NCBI RefSeq assembly: GCF_016907535.1
Contig: NZ_JAFBCF010000001.1
Span: 1,736,001 to 1,800,000, forward strand
Length of the DNA stretch: 64,000 nucleotides
DNA from: Microlunatus panaciterrae
Lineage (GTDB): Bacteria > Actinomycetota > Actinomycetes > Propionibacteriales > Propionibacteriaceae
Reading direction: 5' to 3'
The translations under genes were made by a program, and so were the position numbers. Numbering within the stretch: position 1 is the stretch's first letter; every line of letters starts with the position of its first letter. The notes beneath the pieces were generated by a model, which ran no database searches, was not told the origin of the DNA, and worked only from the letters and a program-made list of their open reading frames with translations. Below are positions 43,046 through 51,884 of the stretch, piece by piece.

Positions 43046-44521
43046 TTGAGTCCGCTGACCCAGATCTTGTCCATCGACCAGGGCACCACCAATTCCAAGG
43101 CGGTCCTGGTCGCCGATGACGGTACGGTCATCGCCCGGGGCACAGCCCCCGTCTCGCTGACGCTGCCGAGGCCAGGATGGGTGGAGCAGGACGCCGAGGA
43201 GATCTGGGCGAGCGTGCTGCAGGCCGTCGGACGCTGCCTCGCCGCCGGTGGGCGGGCCGCCGACGTCCGGGCGGTGGCGCTGTCCAACCAGCGCGAGTCG
43301 GTGCTGGCGTGGCGTCGCAGCGATGGCGCACCCCTTGGACCGGTGATCGGCTGGCAGGACCGGCGCACCACGGAGTGGTGCACCTCCATCTCGACCCCGG
43401 CGAATGCGACGCTGGTGCAGCAATCCACCGGGTTGCCGATCGACGCGATGTTCTCCGCGCCGAAGATCCGCTGGCTGCTGGAACTGGCCAAGCAGGCGGG
43501 GACGCCACTGGCCGACGTCTGCGTCGGGACGGTCGACTCCTGGCTGATCTGGAAGCTCACTGCGGCCGCCGAGCACCTGACCGAGGCGGGGAACGCGTCG
43601 CGCACCCTGCTCTACGACGTCCGCCGGCTCGGCTGGGACGACACCCTGCTCGACCTGTTCGACGTGCCGCGCTCCGTACTTCCGGAGGTGCGTGCCTCCA
43701 ACGCCGGCTTCGGCCGCGTCTCGGGCGTTCCGGGGCTGCCGGACGGTCTGCCGGTGATCGCTGTGCTGGCGGACTCGCACGCCGCGCTGTATGGCCAGGG
43801 CTGCACCACCGTGGGCAGCGCCAAGGCCACCTACGGCACCGGCTCGTCGGTCATGACGCCGACCCAGAGCCTCCAGCTCGGGCAGTCGGCGGTGCCCTCG
43901 ACGCTGGCCTGGGTCACGGATAGACCCACGTACGCGGTGGAGGGCAACATCCTGTCCTCGGGTGCCGCGCTGGCCTGGATGGCGAACATCCTGGGGCTGG
44001 GCGATGTCGCTGCCCTCGGCCCCCTCGCCGAGCAGGTCCACCACTCCGGCGGGGTCACCTTCGTGCCGGCCTTCTCCGGTCTCGGAGCCCCGCACTGGGA
44101 CCGCTCGGCCGTCGCCCAGCTGACCGGCATGAGCCAGGCGACCCTTCCCGCGCACCTGGCCCGGGCGGCCCTGGAGGCGGTTGCGCATCAGGTGTGCGAC
44201 GTGGTGGCGGCCATGGAACGCTCCGGCGACCTGCACATCGACGTATTGAGAGCCGACGGCGGCGCCACCCGTTCAGAGCTTCTGATGCAGATCCAGGCGG
44301 ACCTGCTCGGCCGGCCGGTCGCGGTCTCCGACCTCGCGGAGGTATCGGCCATCGGGGCGGCCCTGCTGGCCTGGCACACCCTCGGAGTGGGGACGGCCGA
44401 CCGGTCCGAGGAGCTGGGCCACCGGTTCACGCCCGCGCTGGACGCCGACGCGCGCGACCGGGCCCGGCAGTCCTGGGCCCGGGCTGTGGCCGGCTCGCGT
44501 GGCTGCCCCGATTCGCGATAG
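43046..44521 (+). CDS. FGGY family carbohydrate kinase, glycerol kinase-like
   Basis: A 491-residue sugar/polyol kinase. The ATP and substrate motifs of the family are present: ILSIDQGTTNSKAVL at the N-terminus, SNQRES, GTVDSWLIWKL, ASRTLLYD, ATYGTGSSVM, AFSGLGAPHWD and LRADGGATRSELLMQ. Overall layout follows glycerol kinase, but GDQQ is ADSHAA here and no glycerol uptake genes are nearby, so the substrate may be another polyol or ketose. The likely start is TTG at 43046 directly after AGAGGAG; it is uncertain. SorC and APH-like genes follow. Confidence 0.88.
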   Translation: MSPLTQILSIDQGTTNSKAVLVADDGTVIARGTAPVSLTLPRPGWVEQDAEEIWASVLQAVGRCLAAGGRAADVRAVALSNQRESVLAWRRSDGAPLGPVIGWQDRRTTEWCTSISTPANATLVQQSTGLPIDAMFSAPKIRWLLELAKQAGTPLADVCVGTVDSWLIWKLTAAAEHLTEAGNASRTLLYDVRRLGWDDTLLDLFDVPRSVLPEVRASNAGFGRVSGVPGLPDGLPVIAVLADSHAALYGQGCTTVGSAKATYGTGSSVMTPTQSLQLGQSAVPSTLAWVTDRPTYAVEGNILSSGAALAWMANILGLGDVAALGPLAEQVHHSGGVTFVPAFSGLGAPHWDRSAVAQLTGMSQATLPAHLARAALEAVAHQVCDVVAAMERSGDLHIDVLRADGGATRSELLMQIQADLLGRPVAVSDLAEVSAIGAALLAWHTLGVGTADRSEELGHRFTPALDADARDRARQSWARAVAGSRGCPDSR

Positions 44522-44530
44522 ACAGGGCAG

Positions 44531-45514
44531 GTGTCCCCATCCAACCCCTCGCCCCTGCGGCAGCCGCTGGTCGACGGCCAGGTCCGGCTGATGACCAAGG
44601 TCGCGCACATGTACCACGAGCAGGGCATCCGTCAGGCCGAGATCGCGGCTGCGCTGCACATCTCCCAGGCGCGGGTGTCACGGCTGCTGAAGAAGGCCGG
44701 CGAGGTCGGCATCGTCCGGACGATCGTGGTCATGTCGCAGGGGGTGCATACCGACCTGGAGGAGGCGCTGGAGAAGAAGTACGGGCTGCTGGAGGCTGTG
44801 GTCGTCGACGTGGAGGGAGACGACGACCTGATCCTGCACGGTCTGGGATCTGCAGGTGCCACCTACCTGGAGACAACGCTGACGGGCGGCGAACGGGTCG
44901 GCATCTCGTCCTGGAGTGAGACCCTGCTCTCCATCGTGGACCGGATGCGGCCGTTCAAGACACCGGGCGCCGACTCGGTGATCCAGTTGGTCGGCGGTGT
45001 CGGGGTGTCGTCGGTCCAGAGCCAGGCGACCAAGCTGGTCACCCAGCTGGCCGCCTTGATCGGGGCCAACCCGACCTTCGTCCCCGCGCCCGGCCTGGTG
45101 GGCTCGCAGTCGATCCGGGACAGTCTGCTGAATGACCCCGCAATGGGCCAGGTGGCCCGGGAATGGGCCAACCTCACTGTTGCCCTGGTGGGGATCGGGA
45201 GTCTGCGGCCCTCACCGATGCTCAAGGACAGCGGCAACGCCATCGCCCAGGACGACCAGGAGGCGCTACTCAGGGCCGGCGCCGTGGGTGACGTCTGCAC
45301 ACGGTTCTTCACCGCCGACGGCAAGCTGCTGGAGAGTGACCTCGACTCGCGGATCGTGGGCATCTCCGCCGAGGACTTCCGCGCGATCCCCCGACGGATC
45401 GGCCTCGCCGGCGGAGAACGCAAACACCAGGCGATCCGGGCCGCTGTCACCGGTGGCTGGGTCAACGTCCTGGTCACCGACGTCGGCACTGCTCGGGCAC
45501 TGACCCAGGACTGA
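44531..45514 (+). CDS. SorC/DeoR-type sugar-binding transcriptional regulator
   Basis: A 327-residue regulator. An N-terminal HTH (about 20-60: VAHMYHEQGIRQAEIAAALHISQARVSRLLKKA) precedes a sugar-phosphate-binding SorC domain (about 65-325) with IQLVGGVGV and FVPAPGLVGS. It should sense a phosphorylated sugar made by the kinase just upstream (9-bp gap) and control the divergent operons. GTG start. Confidence 0.92.
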   Translation: MSPSNPSPLRQPLVDGQVRLMTKVAHMYHEQGIRQAEIAAALHISQARVSRLLKKAGEVGIVRTIVVMSQGVHTDLEEALEKKYGLLEAVVVDVEGDDDLILHGLGSAGATYLETTLTGGERVGISSWSETLLSIVDRMRPFKTPGADSVIQLVGGVGVSSVQSQATKLVTQLAALIGANPTFVPAPGLVGSQSIRDSLLNDPAMGQVAREWANLTVALVGIGSLRPSPMLKDSGNAIAQDDQEALLRAGAVGDVCTRFFTADGKLLESDLDSRIVGISAEDFRAIPRRIGLAGGERKHQAIRAAVTGGWVNVLVTDVGTARALTQD

Positions 45515-45518
45515 TCGC

Positions 45519-46454
45519 ATGTCCGTCTCGGCTGACGACCTGCCCGAGCTGGTGCGCCGCAAGCTCGCCCACCAGGGGGTGGCCGGCCTGGTCTGGCTGG
45601 CGGCGCTGCCGGACGTGGTCTCCGAGCTGGAGCGCGCCTGGTCGATCACCGTCGGCCGGCCGATGCCCGGCGGCAGCACCTCCTTCGTCGCGGTCGCCCG
45701 GACCGACGACGGGTCACGCGCCGTGCTCAAGGTCGCCCTGCCTGGGCACAGCCTGGGGATGCAGGCCGACACCCTTCGACGCGCCGACGGACGAGGCTAC
45801 GCCCGCCTGTTGGGGCATCAGCCCGCCCATGAGGCCATCCTCCTCGAGGGTCTCGGAACGTCGATGGACCGGCTCGATCTGTCACCCGAACGGATGATCG
45901 AACTGCTCTGCCAGACCCTCCGGCAGGCGTGGCAGGTCCCGGCCGCGGGCAAGAGCGCCCGTCCGGAGGAGGAGAAAGCCGCCGCCCTCGGCCGGTTCGT
46001 CCAGCAGGCCTGGGAGGAGCAGGACCATCCGTGTTCGGAACGGGTGATCGCCCTGGCGCTGGAGTATGCCGATCGCCGCGCGGCGGCGTTCTCCCTGGAT
46101 CGCAGCGTGGTGGCCCATGGGGACCCGCATCCGGCCAACGCTCTCGCGGTCGGTTCGGCGAGGGAGGGCGCTGAGTCCGGGTTCGTCTTCGTCGATCCGG
46201 ATGGCTTCCTCTGCGACCGTGGCTACGATCTCGGCGTGATCCTTCGCGACTGGCGGGACGACCTGGCCGCGGGCCACGCGCCGGTTGTCGCCCAGCACTA
46301 CTGCCAGCTGTTGGCTCAGCACTCCGGTGTGTCGGCTGACGTGATCTGGGAGTGGGGCTTCCTGGAACGCGTGTCCACTGGCCTCTACGCCCGCGCCTTC
46401 GGAGCAGCTGATCTTGGCCAGAGCTATCTCGACAGTGCGGAATCCCTGCTGTGA
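45519..46454 (+). CDS. APH-like small-molecule kinase
   Basis: A 311-residue protein of the aminoglycoside/hydroxyurea-antibiotic kinase type. The ATP-binding Lys lies in AVLKVALPG, the catalytic loop is VVAHGDPHPANAL and the metal-binding Asp is in VFVDPDGFL. It starts 4 bp after the SorC stop, so it is in the sugar-kinase operon and may phosphorylate a sugar or antibiotic. Relatives annotated as streptomycin 6-kinases often have unknown natural substrates. Resistance should not be assumed. Confidence 0.85.
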   Translation: MSVSADDLPELVRRKLAHQGVAGLVWLAALPDVVSELERAWSITVGRPMPGGSTSFVAVARTDDGSRAVLKVALPGHSLGMQADTLRRADGRGYARLLGHQPAHEAILLEGLGTSMDRLDLSPERMIELLCQTLRQAWQVPAAGKSARPEEEKAAALGRFVQQAWEEQDHPCSERVIALALEYADRRAAAFSLDRSVVAHGDPHPANALAVGSAREGAESGFVFVDPDGFLCDRGYDLGVILRDWRDDLAAGHAPVVAQHYCQLLAQHSGVSADVIWEWGFLERVSTGLYARAFGAADLGQSYLDSAESLL

Positions 46455-46484
46455 CTTCGCGCACCCTTGAGGTCGCGCCGGTCA

Positions 46485-46553
46485 ACTTCGCGCACTTTGG
46501 TCGTACGTCACCCAGGTTTGACCTTGTGCGGAGGCCACGAAACTGTGCGAAGT
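46485..46553. repeat. Inverted repeat in the gap before the serine hydrolase gene
   Basis: ACTTCGCGCAC (46485-46495) pairs with GTGCGAAGT (46545-46553), and a further direct copy of ACTTCGCGCAC begins at 46454. The 162-bp gap holds no gene. It may form a terminator for the kinase operon, or be a degenerate interspersed repeat; sequence alone cannot say. Confidence 0.5.
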
Positions 46554-46603
46554 GCCGACGATTGGCGTACTCAGGGCCGCCGAGGACCACCGACACCGCA
46601 GGT

Positions 46604-46609
46604 TAGGCT
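46604..46609 (+). promoter_or_regulatory. -10 hexamer TAGGCT, leaderless start of the serine hydrolase gene
   Basis: TAGGCT ends seven nt before the ATG at 46617, so transcription should begin at or next to the start codon. No Shine-Dalgarno is present. Confidence 0.55.
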
Positions 46610-46616
46610 GACGATC

Positions 46617-48044
46617 ATGATCGACATCACGCAGGCGCTGCCGCGGAGCGAACCGGAAGAACAGCACATCAGCTCGGCCGGGATCCTGAGCTTTCTCGAC
46701 GGCCTCCAGGAGCAGGGCATCGAGCTGCACAGCCTGATGGTGCTGAGGCATGGGACCGTGGTCGCCGAGGGCTGGTGGCAGCCGTACCAGCCCGACGGCA
46801 TCCACCTGCTCTACTCGCTCAGCAAGAGCTTCACGGCGACCGCGGCGGGGTTCGCGATCGCCGAGGGGCTGCTGTCGCTCGACGACAAGGTGCTGGCCTT
46901 CTTCCCCGACCAGGCACCCGCGGCACCCTCGGACTTCCAGCGGCGGCTGGAGCTCCGGCATCTGCTCAGCATGGCCACCGGCCATCGCGAGGACACCCTG
47001 GAGCGTGCCATCACCGTGGACCCGGAGGACTGGGTCAGGGGCTTCCTGTCGATCCAGCCGGAGGAGGAGCCGGGGTCGATCTTCGCCTACAACAACGGCG
47101 CCACCTTCATGGTGTCCGCGATCGTCCAGCAGGTCACCGGGCAGCGCGTGCTCAACTACCTGCGGCCCCGGCTGCTGCACCCGCTCGGGATCACCGACGC
47201 CTACTGGCAGCAGGATCCCCAGGGACGCAACATCGGCTACTCGGGGCTGCATCTGAGCACCGAATCCATCGCCCGCTTCGGCCAGCTCTTCCTCCAGGGC
47301 GGCCAGTGGCAGGGCGAACAGCTGCTGCCCGAAGGGTGGGCCGAGCTGGCCAGCACCATTCACGTGGCCAACGACCAGGAGGAGAACCCGGACTGGAGCC
47401 AGGGGTACGGCTTCCAGTTCTGGCGCGGCCGGCATGGCACCTATCGTGGTGACGGCGCGTACGGTCAGTTCAGTGTGGTGATGCCCGAGCAGGACGCGGT
47501 GCTGGCCACCACCTCTGCCACCGAGAACATGCAGGCCATCCTCGATCTCGCCTGGACCCGGCTGCTTCCGGCCATGCACGACTCGGCCCCGGCGGCACAG
47601 CCGGGTGCGGCCGCAGAGCTGGCTGAACGGCTCGCCAACCTGGCCATCGCGCCGGTCGACGCCGCCGACGATGCGGCTGCGAGCGCCTCGACAGCCACGG
47701 TGTGGCTGCCGTCACCCAGTCAGCAGCCGGTGAACGCCCCGCCCATCGAGCGGGTCACCGTCGAGGCGGTCGACGACGAGTTCCAACTGACGCTCGCCCT
47801 GGACGGAGCCGACTACGAGCTGCGGTGTCGGCCGGGCTGTTGGACGGAGAACAAGACCGGTCTCATCCCGATGCTGGGAGACGCGGCGGAGGCGAGTGGG
47901 GGCTGGACGGGTGCCGACACGTTCACTGCCGAGATCGCCTTCACCCGGACTCCCCACCGGTTGCAGGTGACCTGCCGGACCGGCGAGACGGGAGGAGTCT
48001 TCGAGCTCGGCTGGAACGCCATCCCGCTCGGCTCCGTTCGCTGA
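46617..48044 (+). CDS. Serine hydrolase of the beta-lactamase fold
   Basis: A 475-residue protein. SLSK (Ser67-Lys70) is the SxxK motif; YNN in FAYNNGATFM is the YxN motif; GDGAYGQF lies where the third motif belongs. Residues about 335-475 form an extra beta-rich C-terminal domain (DUF-type lipocalin-like tail). No signal peptide, so it is probably a cytoplasmic esterase/amidase-type enzyme, not a beta-lactamase in the strict sense. The ATG at 46617 has TAGGCT seven nt upstream (leaderless pattern); the frame extends upstream only by chance. Confidence 0.85.
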   Translation: MIDITQALPRSEPEEQHISSAGILSFLDGLQEQGIELHSLMVLRHGTVVAEGWWQPYQPDGIHLLYSLSKSFTATAAGFAIAEGLLSLDDKVLAFFPDQAPAAPSDFQRRLELRHLLSMATGHREDTLERAITVDPEDWVRGFLSIQPEEEPGSIFAYNNGATFMVSAIVQQVTGQRVLNYLRPRLLHPLGITDAYWQQDPQGRNIGYSGLHLSTESIARFGQLFLQGGQWQGEQLLPEGWAELASTIHVANDQEENPDWSQGYGFQFWRGRHGTYRGDGAYGQFSVVMPEQDAVLATTSATENMQAILDLAWTRLLPAMHDSAPAAQPGAAAELAERLANLAIAPVDAADDAAASASTATVWLPSPSQQPVNAPPIERVTVEAVDDEFQLTLALDGADYELRCRPGCWTENKTGLIPMLGDAAEASGGWTGADTFTAEIAFTRTPHRLQVTCRTGETGGVFELGWNAIPLGSVR

Positions 48045-48154
48045 CACCTCCCCTGCGTCCGGGCCCGCGCCCCGGTATCTGCGGTTGATGCTCGACGCTC
48101 TTCATGGTCAGGGCTTTCGAGAATGTCGGAGGTCTCGAGAATCCGGGAGGGCTT

Positions 48155-49177
48155 GTGGTCGTCGGGTCGCCGTCGGTGTTCCTGAGCTATCGGCGCGCCG
48201 AGAGCCAGCATCTGGCCGGCCGGCTGGCGGATCTGATCCAGGACCAGTTCCCCGGCACCACCGTCTTCCTGGACGTCGAGTCCATCGCGCCGGCCACCGA
48301 CTTCGCCGCTGAGATCGAGCACGCCGTCGCCGGGTCAGCGGTGATGATCGCCGTTATCGGTCCCACCTGGGCGACGACGACCGACCAGACCGGTGTGCGG
48401 CGGATCATGGACCCCGGCGACTTCGTGGCCCAGGAGCTGCGGGCCGCCTCGGCCCGCGGCATCCCGGTGCTGCCGTTGCTCGACGTCGGCGCCAGGATGC
48501 CGACCCGGTCCGAGCTTCCGGGCGACCTGCAGGGCTTCAGCACCCGGCAGGCGATCCGGTTGCACCGCGATGTGCCCTTCGCCCATGACATGGCCCCGCT
48601 GTTGACGCTGCTGCATCAGCGGCTGGCCCAGCCTGGGCCCGCCGGGGCCGTGCCGCCACCCCGTCCCCGGTCCCAACCAGCCCGGCCTCGCTGGGTGGCC
48701 GCGCTGACCGTCGGGTTGGCCGTGCTGTTGGTCCTAGCGGGGCTCGGCTACGGCGCCTATCGGCTCGCCACCCCATTACTCCAGACCTACTCGTTGTCCG
48801 GCCGATGGCGGGCGGACACCACGCTGTCGGGCACGTCGATCGACTTATACCGGGTCGACCGACTCCGAAACGTCATCTCCCTCCAGCTGCTGCTGCGCAA
48901 CCGCGGTTCCGACGCCTTCACCTTCGCCTTCCCGTACGGAACGGCCACCGTGGTCGACGACGCCAACCACAGTTATGACCCCGACCCGTTCCAGACCGAC
49001 TGGCAAACATCCGTTCCGGCCGGCGCCAAACGCAATGTGACGCTCAGGCTGGATGGCACGTTGGAGGGAGACCCGCGTTCGCTTACGCTGCACCTCACCT
49101 ACCAGTCCAGGTTCGAGGACCCGGGGACTCTGCGGTCGGCCGAGGTGGTCGGCATCCCTGTCCCTCAGCCCAGCTGA
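48155..49177 (+). CDS. TIR domain protein with single TM helix and extracytoplasmic beta domain
   Basis: A 340-residue protein. Residues 5-150 form a TIR domain (SVFLSYRRAES, VFLDVESI, MIAVIGPTW, FVAQELRAA with Glu94 as the candidate catalytic glutamate). A Pro/Arg-rich linker leads to a TM helix (about 181-205) and a beta-rich C-terminal domain of the DUF4352 style (about 212-335). The cytosolic TIR and outside sensor-like domain suggest a membrane receptor. GTG at 48155 chosen for GGGAGG four nt upstream; an in-frame ATG at 48104 is possible. Second membrane-anchored TIR protein in the window. Confidence 0.83.
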   Translation: MVVGSPSVFLSYRRAESQHLAGRLADLIQDQFPGTTVFLDVESIAPATDFAAEIEHAVAGSAVMIAVIGPTWATTTDQTGVRRIMDPGDFVAQELRAASARGIPVLPLLDVGARMPTRSELPGDLQGFSTRQAIRLHRDVPFAHDMAPLLTLLHQRLAQPGPAGAVPPPRPRSQPARPRWVAALTVGLAVLLVLAGLGYGAYRLATPLLQTYSLSGRWRADTTLSGTSIDLYRVDRLRNVISLQLLLRNRGSDAFTFAFPYGTATVVDDANHSYDPDPFQTDWQTSVPAGAKRNVTLRLDGTLEGDPRSLTLHLTYQSRFEDPGTLRSAEVVGIPVPQPS

Positions 49178-49614
49178 GGGCCGGTTGGACGCTCGATGAT
49201 GCGCGACAGCACGATGTCGCTCACCGACTGCTCGATCCACGGAGCGCGGCGGATGCGTTCGATCGCGCGCTCGAGTTGGCGGACATCCGCCGCCACCATG
49301 TGCACGAGCGCGTCAGCGCTGCCGGACACGGTGCTGGCGCTGACAACCTCCGGCACCTCGGCCAGCACCCGCTGCAACGCCTCCGGCGAGACGTTGCCTC
49401 GGCAGTAGAGCTGGACGTACGCCTCGGTGCGCCATCCCAGAGCATCCGGGTCGATCACTACGGTGAACCCTCGGATCACGCCCCGGCGGGTCAGCGCGTC
49501 CACCCGCCTCTTCACCGCCGACGCCGACAACCCCACCTCGGAGCCGATCTGCGCATAGGTCGCGCGGGCGTTCCTCAGCAGGCAGCCGAGGATCGCCCGG
49601 TCGCTGTCGTCCAT
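49165..49614 (-). CDS. Lrp/AsnC family transcriptional regulator
   Basis: A 149-residue regulator. HTH at residues about 3-50 (DRAILGCLLRNARATYAQIGSEVGLSAS AVKRRVDAL), then a RAM ligand domain (FTVVIDPDALGWRTEAYVQLYC ... GSADALVHMVA). Divergent from ddaH-rocD, so it probably controls them in response to arginine or a related amino acid. The longer upstream frame was rejected because HTH proteins of this family start within a few residues of DxxD. Its 3' end overlaps the TIR gene by 13 bp, tail to tail. Confidence 0.93.
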   Translation of the reverse strand: MDDSDRAILGCLLRNARATYAQIGSEVGLSASAVKRRVDALTRRGVIRGFTVVIDPDALGWRTEAYVQLYCRGNVSPEALQRVLAEVPEVVSASTVSGSADALVHMVAADVRQLERAIERIRRAPWIEQSVSDIVLSRIIERPTGPQLG

Positions 49615-49773
49615 CGCCGTTATGCGCAACAGATTGTCGTCAGGGGCAGCATCCACGCAATATATCGGCATAACCCTCGCGCAGATGCGTATTGCTTGCG
49701 CAGTGCGGCCCTCGTAGCGTTCAGATACCGCTCGCGAGGTGGTGTTCGCCGACCCGAAGCAGAGGACCAGCCC

Positions 49774-50616
49774 ATGACCGCCGTTTCCGAGCTCCCGCCA
49801 CACACCCGCCAGCAGTCCTACCGTCAGCGCAGCTATCTGATGTGCCGGCCCGACTATTTCGCGGTCAGCTATGCCATCAACCCGTGGATGCATCCCGAGG
49901 TCGCCGTCGACCGTCAACTGGCCATCTCCCAGTGGGAGTCACTGCGCCAGACCTACGTCAGCCTCGGGCACCGCGTCGAGACGATCCGGCCGGAGCCCGG
50001 GCTGCCCGACATGGTGTTCGCCGCAAATGGGGCACTCGTCATCGACGGAGTGGCGTACGGAGCCAGCTTCCGCCACCCGGAGCGGCGGCCGGAGGCGAAC
50101 GCCTACCTCACCTGGATGGGCACCAACGGCATCGACCGGACGGTCGAGGCCAACTTCACCAACGAGGGCGAGGGCGACTTCCTGCTGGTGGGCGAGATGC
50201 TGCTGGCCGGAACCGGGTTCCGTACCGATCCGGCCGCGCACCGCGAAGCCCAGCAGCTGTTCGGGCGGCCAGTCATCTCGCTGCAGCTGGTGGACCCGCA
50301 CTACTACCACCTCGACACGGCCCTGGCGGTGCTCGGCGACGACCTCATCGCCTACCTGCCATCGGCGTTCAGTCCGGAGAGCCAGCGGCTGCTCGGCTGT
50401 CTCTTCCCGGACGCCGTGATCGCTTCCGAGGCCGACGCTGCAGTGTTCGGTCTGAACGCCGTCTGCGACGGCCAACACGTCGTGCTGCCGCGACAGGCCG
50501 AGGGGCTGGCCGTCCAGCTGGCTGCCCGTGGCTTCGACCCGGTCGGTGTCGACCTGTCCGAGCTGCTGAAGGCCGGCGGCAGCGTCAAGTGCTGCACACT
50601 GGAGCTCCGGACGTGA
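49774..50616 (+). CDS. ddaH: Dimethylarginine dimethylaminohydrolase-type amidinotransferase-fold hydrolase
   Basis: A 280-residue enzyme of the guanidino-group-modifying superfamily. The catalytic Cys is in GGSVKCCTLEL (Cys273 by alignment), His179 in YYHLDTAL, and the acidic residues in TNEGEGDF. It is expected to hydrolyse methylarginine or arginine to citrulline, but activity on other guanidino compounds is possible. AGAGGA precedes the ATG. Its stop overlaps the ornithine aminotransferase start (GTGA), linking it to arginine-family catabolism. Confidence 0.9.
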   Translation: MTAVSELPPHTRQQSYRQRSYLMCRPDYFAVSYAINPWMHPEVAVDRQLAISQWESLRQTYVSLGHRVETIRPEPGLPDMVFAANGALVIDGVAYGASFRHPERRPEANAYLTWMGTNGIDRTVEANFTNEGEGDFLLVGEMLLAGTGFRTDPAAHREAQQLFGRPVISLQLVDPHYYHLDTALAVLGDDLIAYLPSAFSPESQRLLGCLFPDAVIASEADAAVFGLNAVCDGQHVVLPRQAEGLAVQLAARGFDPVGVDLSELLKAGGSVKCCTLELRT

Positions 50617-51863
50617 TCGACGCAGCCATGGTCACCGAGACAGCCACCGCCGACCCGGGTGTCACCGAGCGGGACATCGCACTGGCCGAGCGCCACGCCG
50701 CGCACAACTATCATCCGCTCCCGGTGGTCGCCGACCGGGCCGAGGGATGCTGGATCACCGACGTCGAGGGCGATCGCTACCTGGACCTGCTGGCCGCCTA
50801 CTCGGCGCTGAACTTCGGGCACCGCCACCCGCAGATCATCGCCGCCGCCCAGGCGCAGCTCGAGAAGGTCACCCTCGTCAGCCGAGCCTTCTACAGCGCC
50901 GAGTTCGGCCGATTCTGCGCCGAGCTGGCCGAGTTCGTCGGCAAGGACATGGTGCTGCCGATGAACACCGGCGCGGAGGCCGTCGAGAGCGGGTTGAAGG
51001 TGGCCCGCAAGTGGGGCTACGAGGTCAAGGGCGTGCCGGATGGTCGGGCCAACATCATCACCGCGAGCGGCAACTTCCACGGCCGCACCACCAGCATCAT
51101 CTCGTTCTCCGACGACCCGGTCGCCACCGCGGGCTTCGGACCGTTCACCCCCGGGTTCCGGACCGTCCCGTTCGGCGACAGCGCCGCCGTGGCGGCAGCC
51201 ACCGACGAACACACGGTCGCGGTGCTGCTGGAACCGGTGCAGGGTGAGGCCGGCATCGTGGTGCCACCGCCCGACTATCTGCGCGAGGTCCGCGCCCTGT
51301 GCACGCAGCGTGGCGTCCTGCTGATCGCCGACGAGATCCAGTCGGGGCTGGCCCGCACCGGCCGAACCTTCGCCTGTGACCATTTCGGCGTTGTGCCCGA
51401 TGTCTACCTGCTCGGCAAGGCTCTGGGCGGCGGCGTGGTCCCGCTCTCCGCCGTGGTCGCCAACTCCGATGTGCTGGGCGTGCTGCGGCCGGGACAGCAC
51501 GGCTCCACCTTCGGCGGCAACCCGCTGGCCTGTGCGGTCGGACGTACGGTCATCGCGATGCTGCGGACCGGTGAGTACCAGGACCGTGCCGCCCGGCTGG
51601 GTGATCACCTCAAGGTGAGACTGGACCGGCTGCTCGGTCACGGCGTCACCGAGGTGCGGACCCTCGGACTGTGGGCGGGGGTGGACATCGACCGTCGGGT
51701 GGCCACCGGCAGGCAGGTCGCGGAGGCACTGATGCATCGCAAGGTTCTGGTCAAGGACACCCACCTCACGACGATCCGGCTGGCCCCGCCGATCGTGATC
51801 GAGGAGTCTGAGATCGACTGGGCCCTCGACCAGCTGGCTGAGGTGCTGACCGAGCTGGGCTGA
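50613..51863 (+). CDS. rocD: Ornithine--oxo-acid aminotransferase
   Basis: A 416-residue class III PLP aminotransferase converting ornithine to glutamate semialdehyde. Signatures: LDLLAAYSALNFGHRHP, MNTGAEAVES, GNFHGRTTSIISFS, LIADEIQSGLARTG and LLGKALGGG with the PLP Lys. The GTG start overlaps the ddaH TGA and has GGAG upstream; an ATG at 50628 is an alternative. ddaH-rocD with a divergent AsnC gene is a coherent arginine-derived nitrogen utilisation unit. Confidence 0.95.
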   Translation: MIDAAMVTETATADPGVTERDIALAERHAAHNYHPLPVVADRAEGCWITDVEGDRYLDLLAAYSALNFGHRHPQIIAAAQAQLEKVTLVSRAFYSAEFGRFCAELAEFVGKDMVLPMNTGAEAVESGLKVARKWGYEVKGVPDGRANIITASGNFHGRTTSIISFSDDPVATAGFGPFTPGFRTVPFGDSAAVAAATDEHTVAVLLEPVQGEAGIVVPPPDYLREVRALCTQRGVLLIADEIQSGLARTGRTFACDHFGVVPDVYLLGKALGGGVVPLSAVVANSDVLGVLRPGQHGSTFGGNPLACAVGRTVIAMLRTGEYQDRAARLGDHLKVRLDRLLGHGVTEVRTLGLWAGVDIDRRVATGRQVAEALMHRKVLVKDTHLTTIRLAPPIVIEESEIDWALDQLAEVLTELG

Positions 51864-51884
51864 GCCGTTCGGCAGAGGCCCTGC

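Noticed and set aside
43046-44521. Assignment as glycerol kinase glpK
   Set aside because: The fold and several motifs match, but the GDQQ region differs and no glycerol facilitator or dehydrogenase is linked; sugar or polyol kinase is safer.
45519-46454. Aminoglycoside or streptomycin resistance gene
   Set aside because: APH-like motifs are present, but the gene is in a sugar-catabolic operon and the family is broad, so resistance is not supported.
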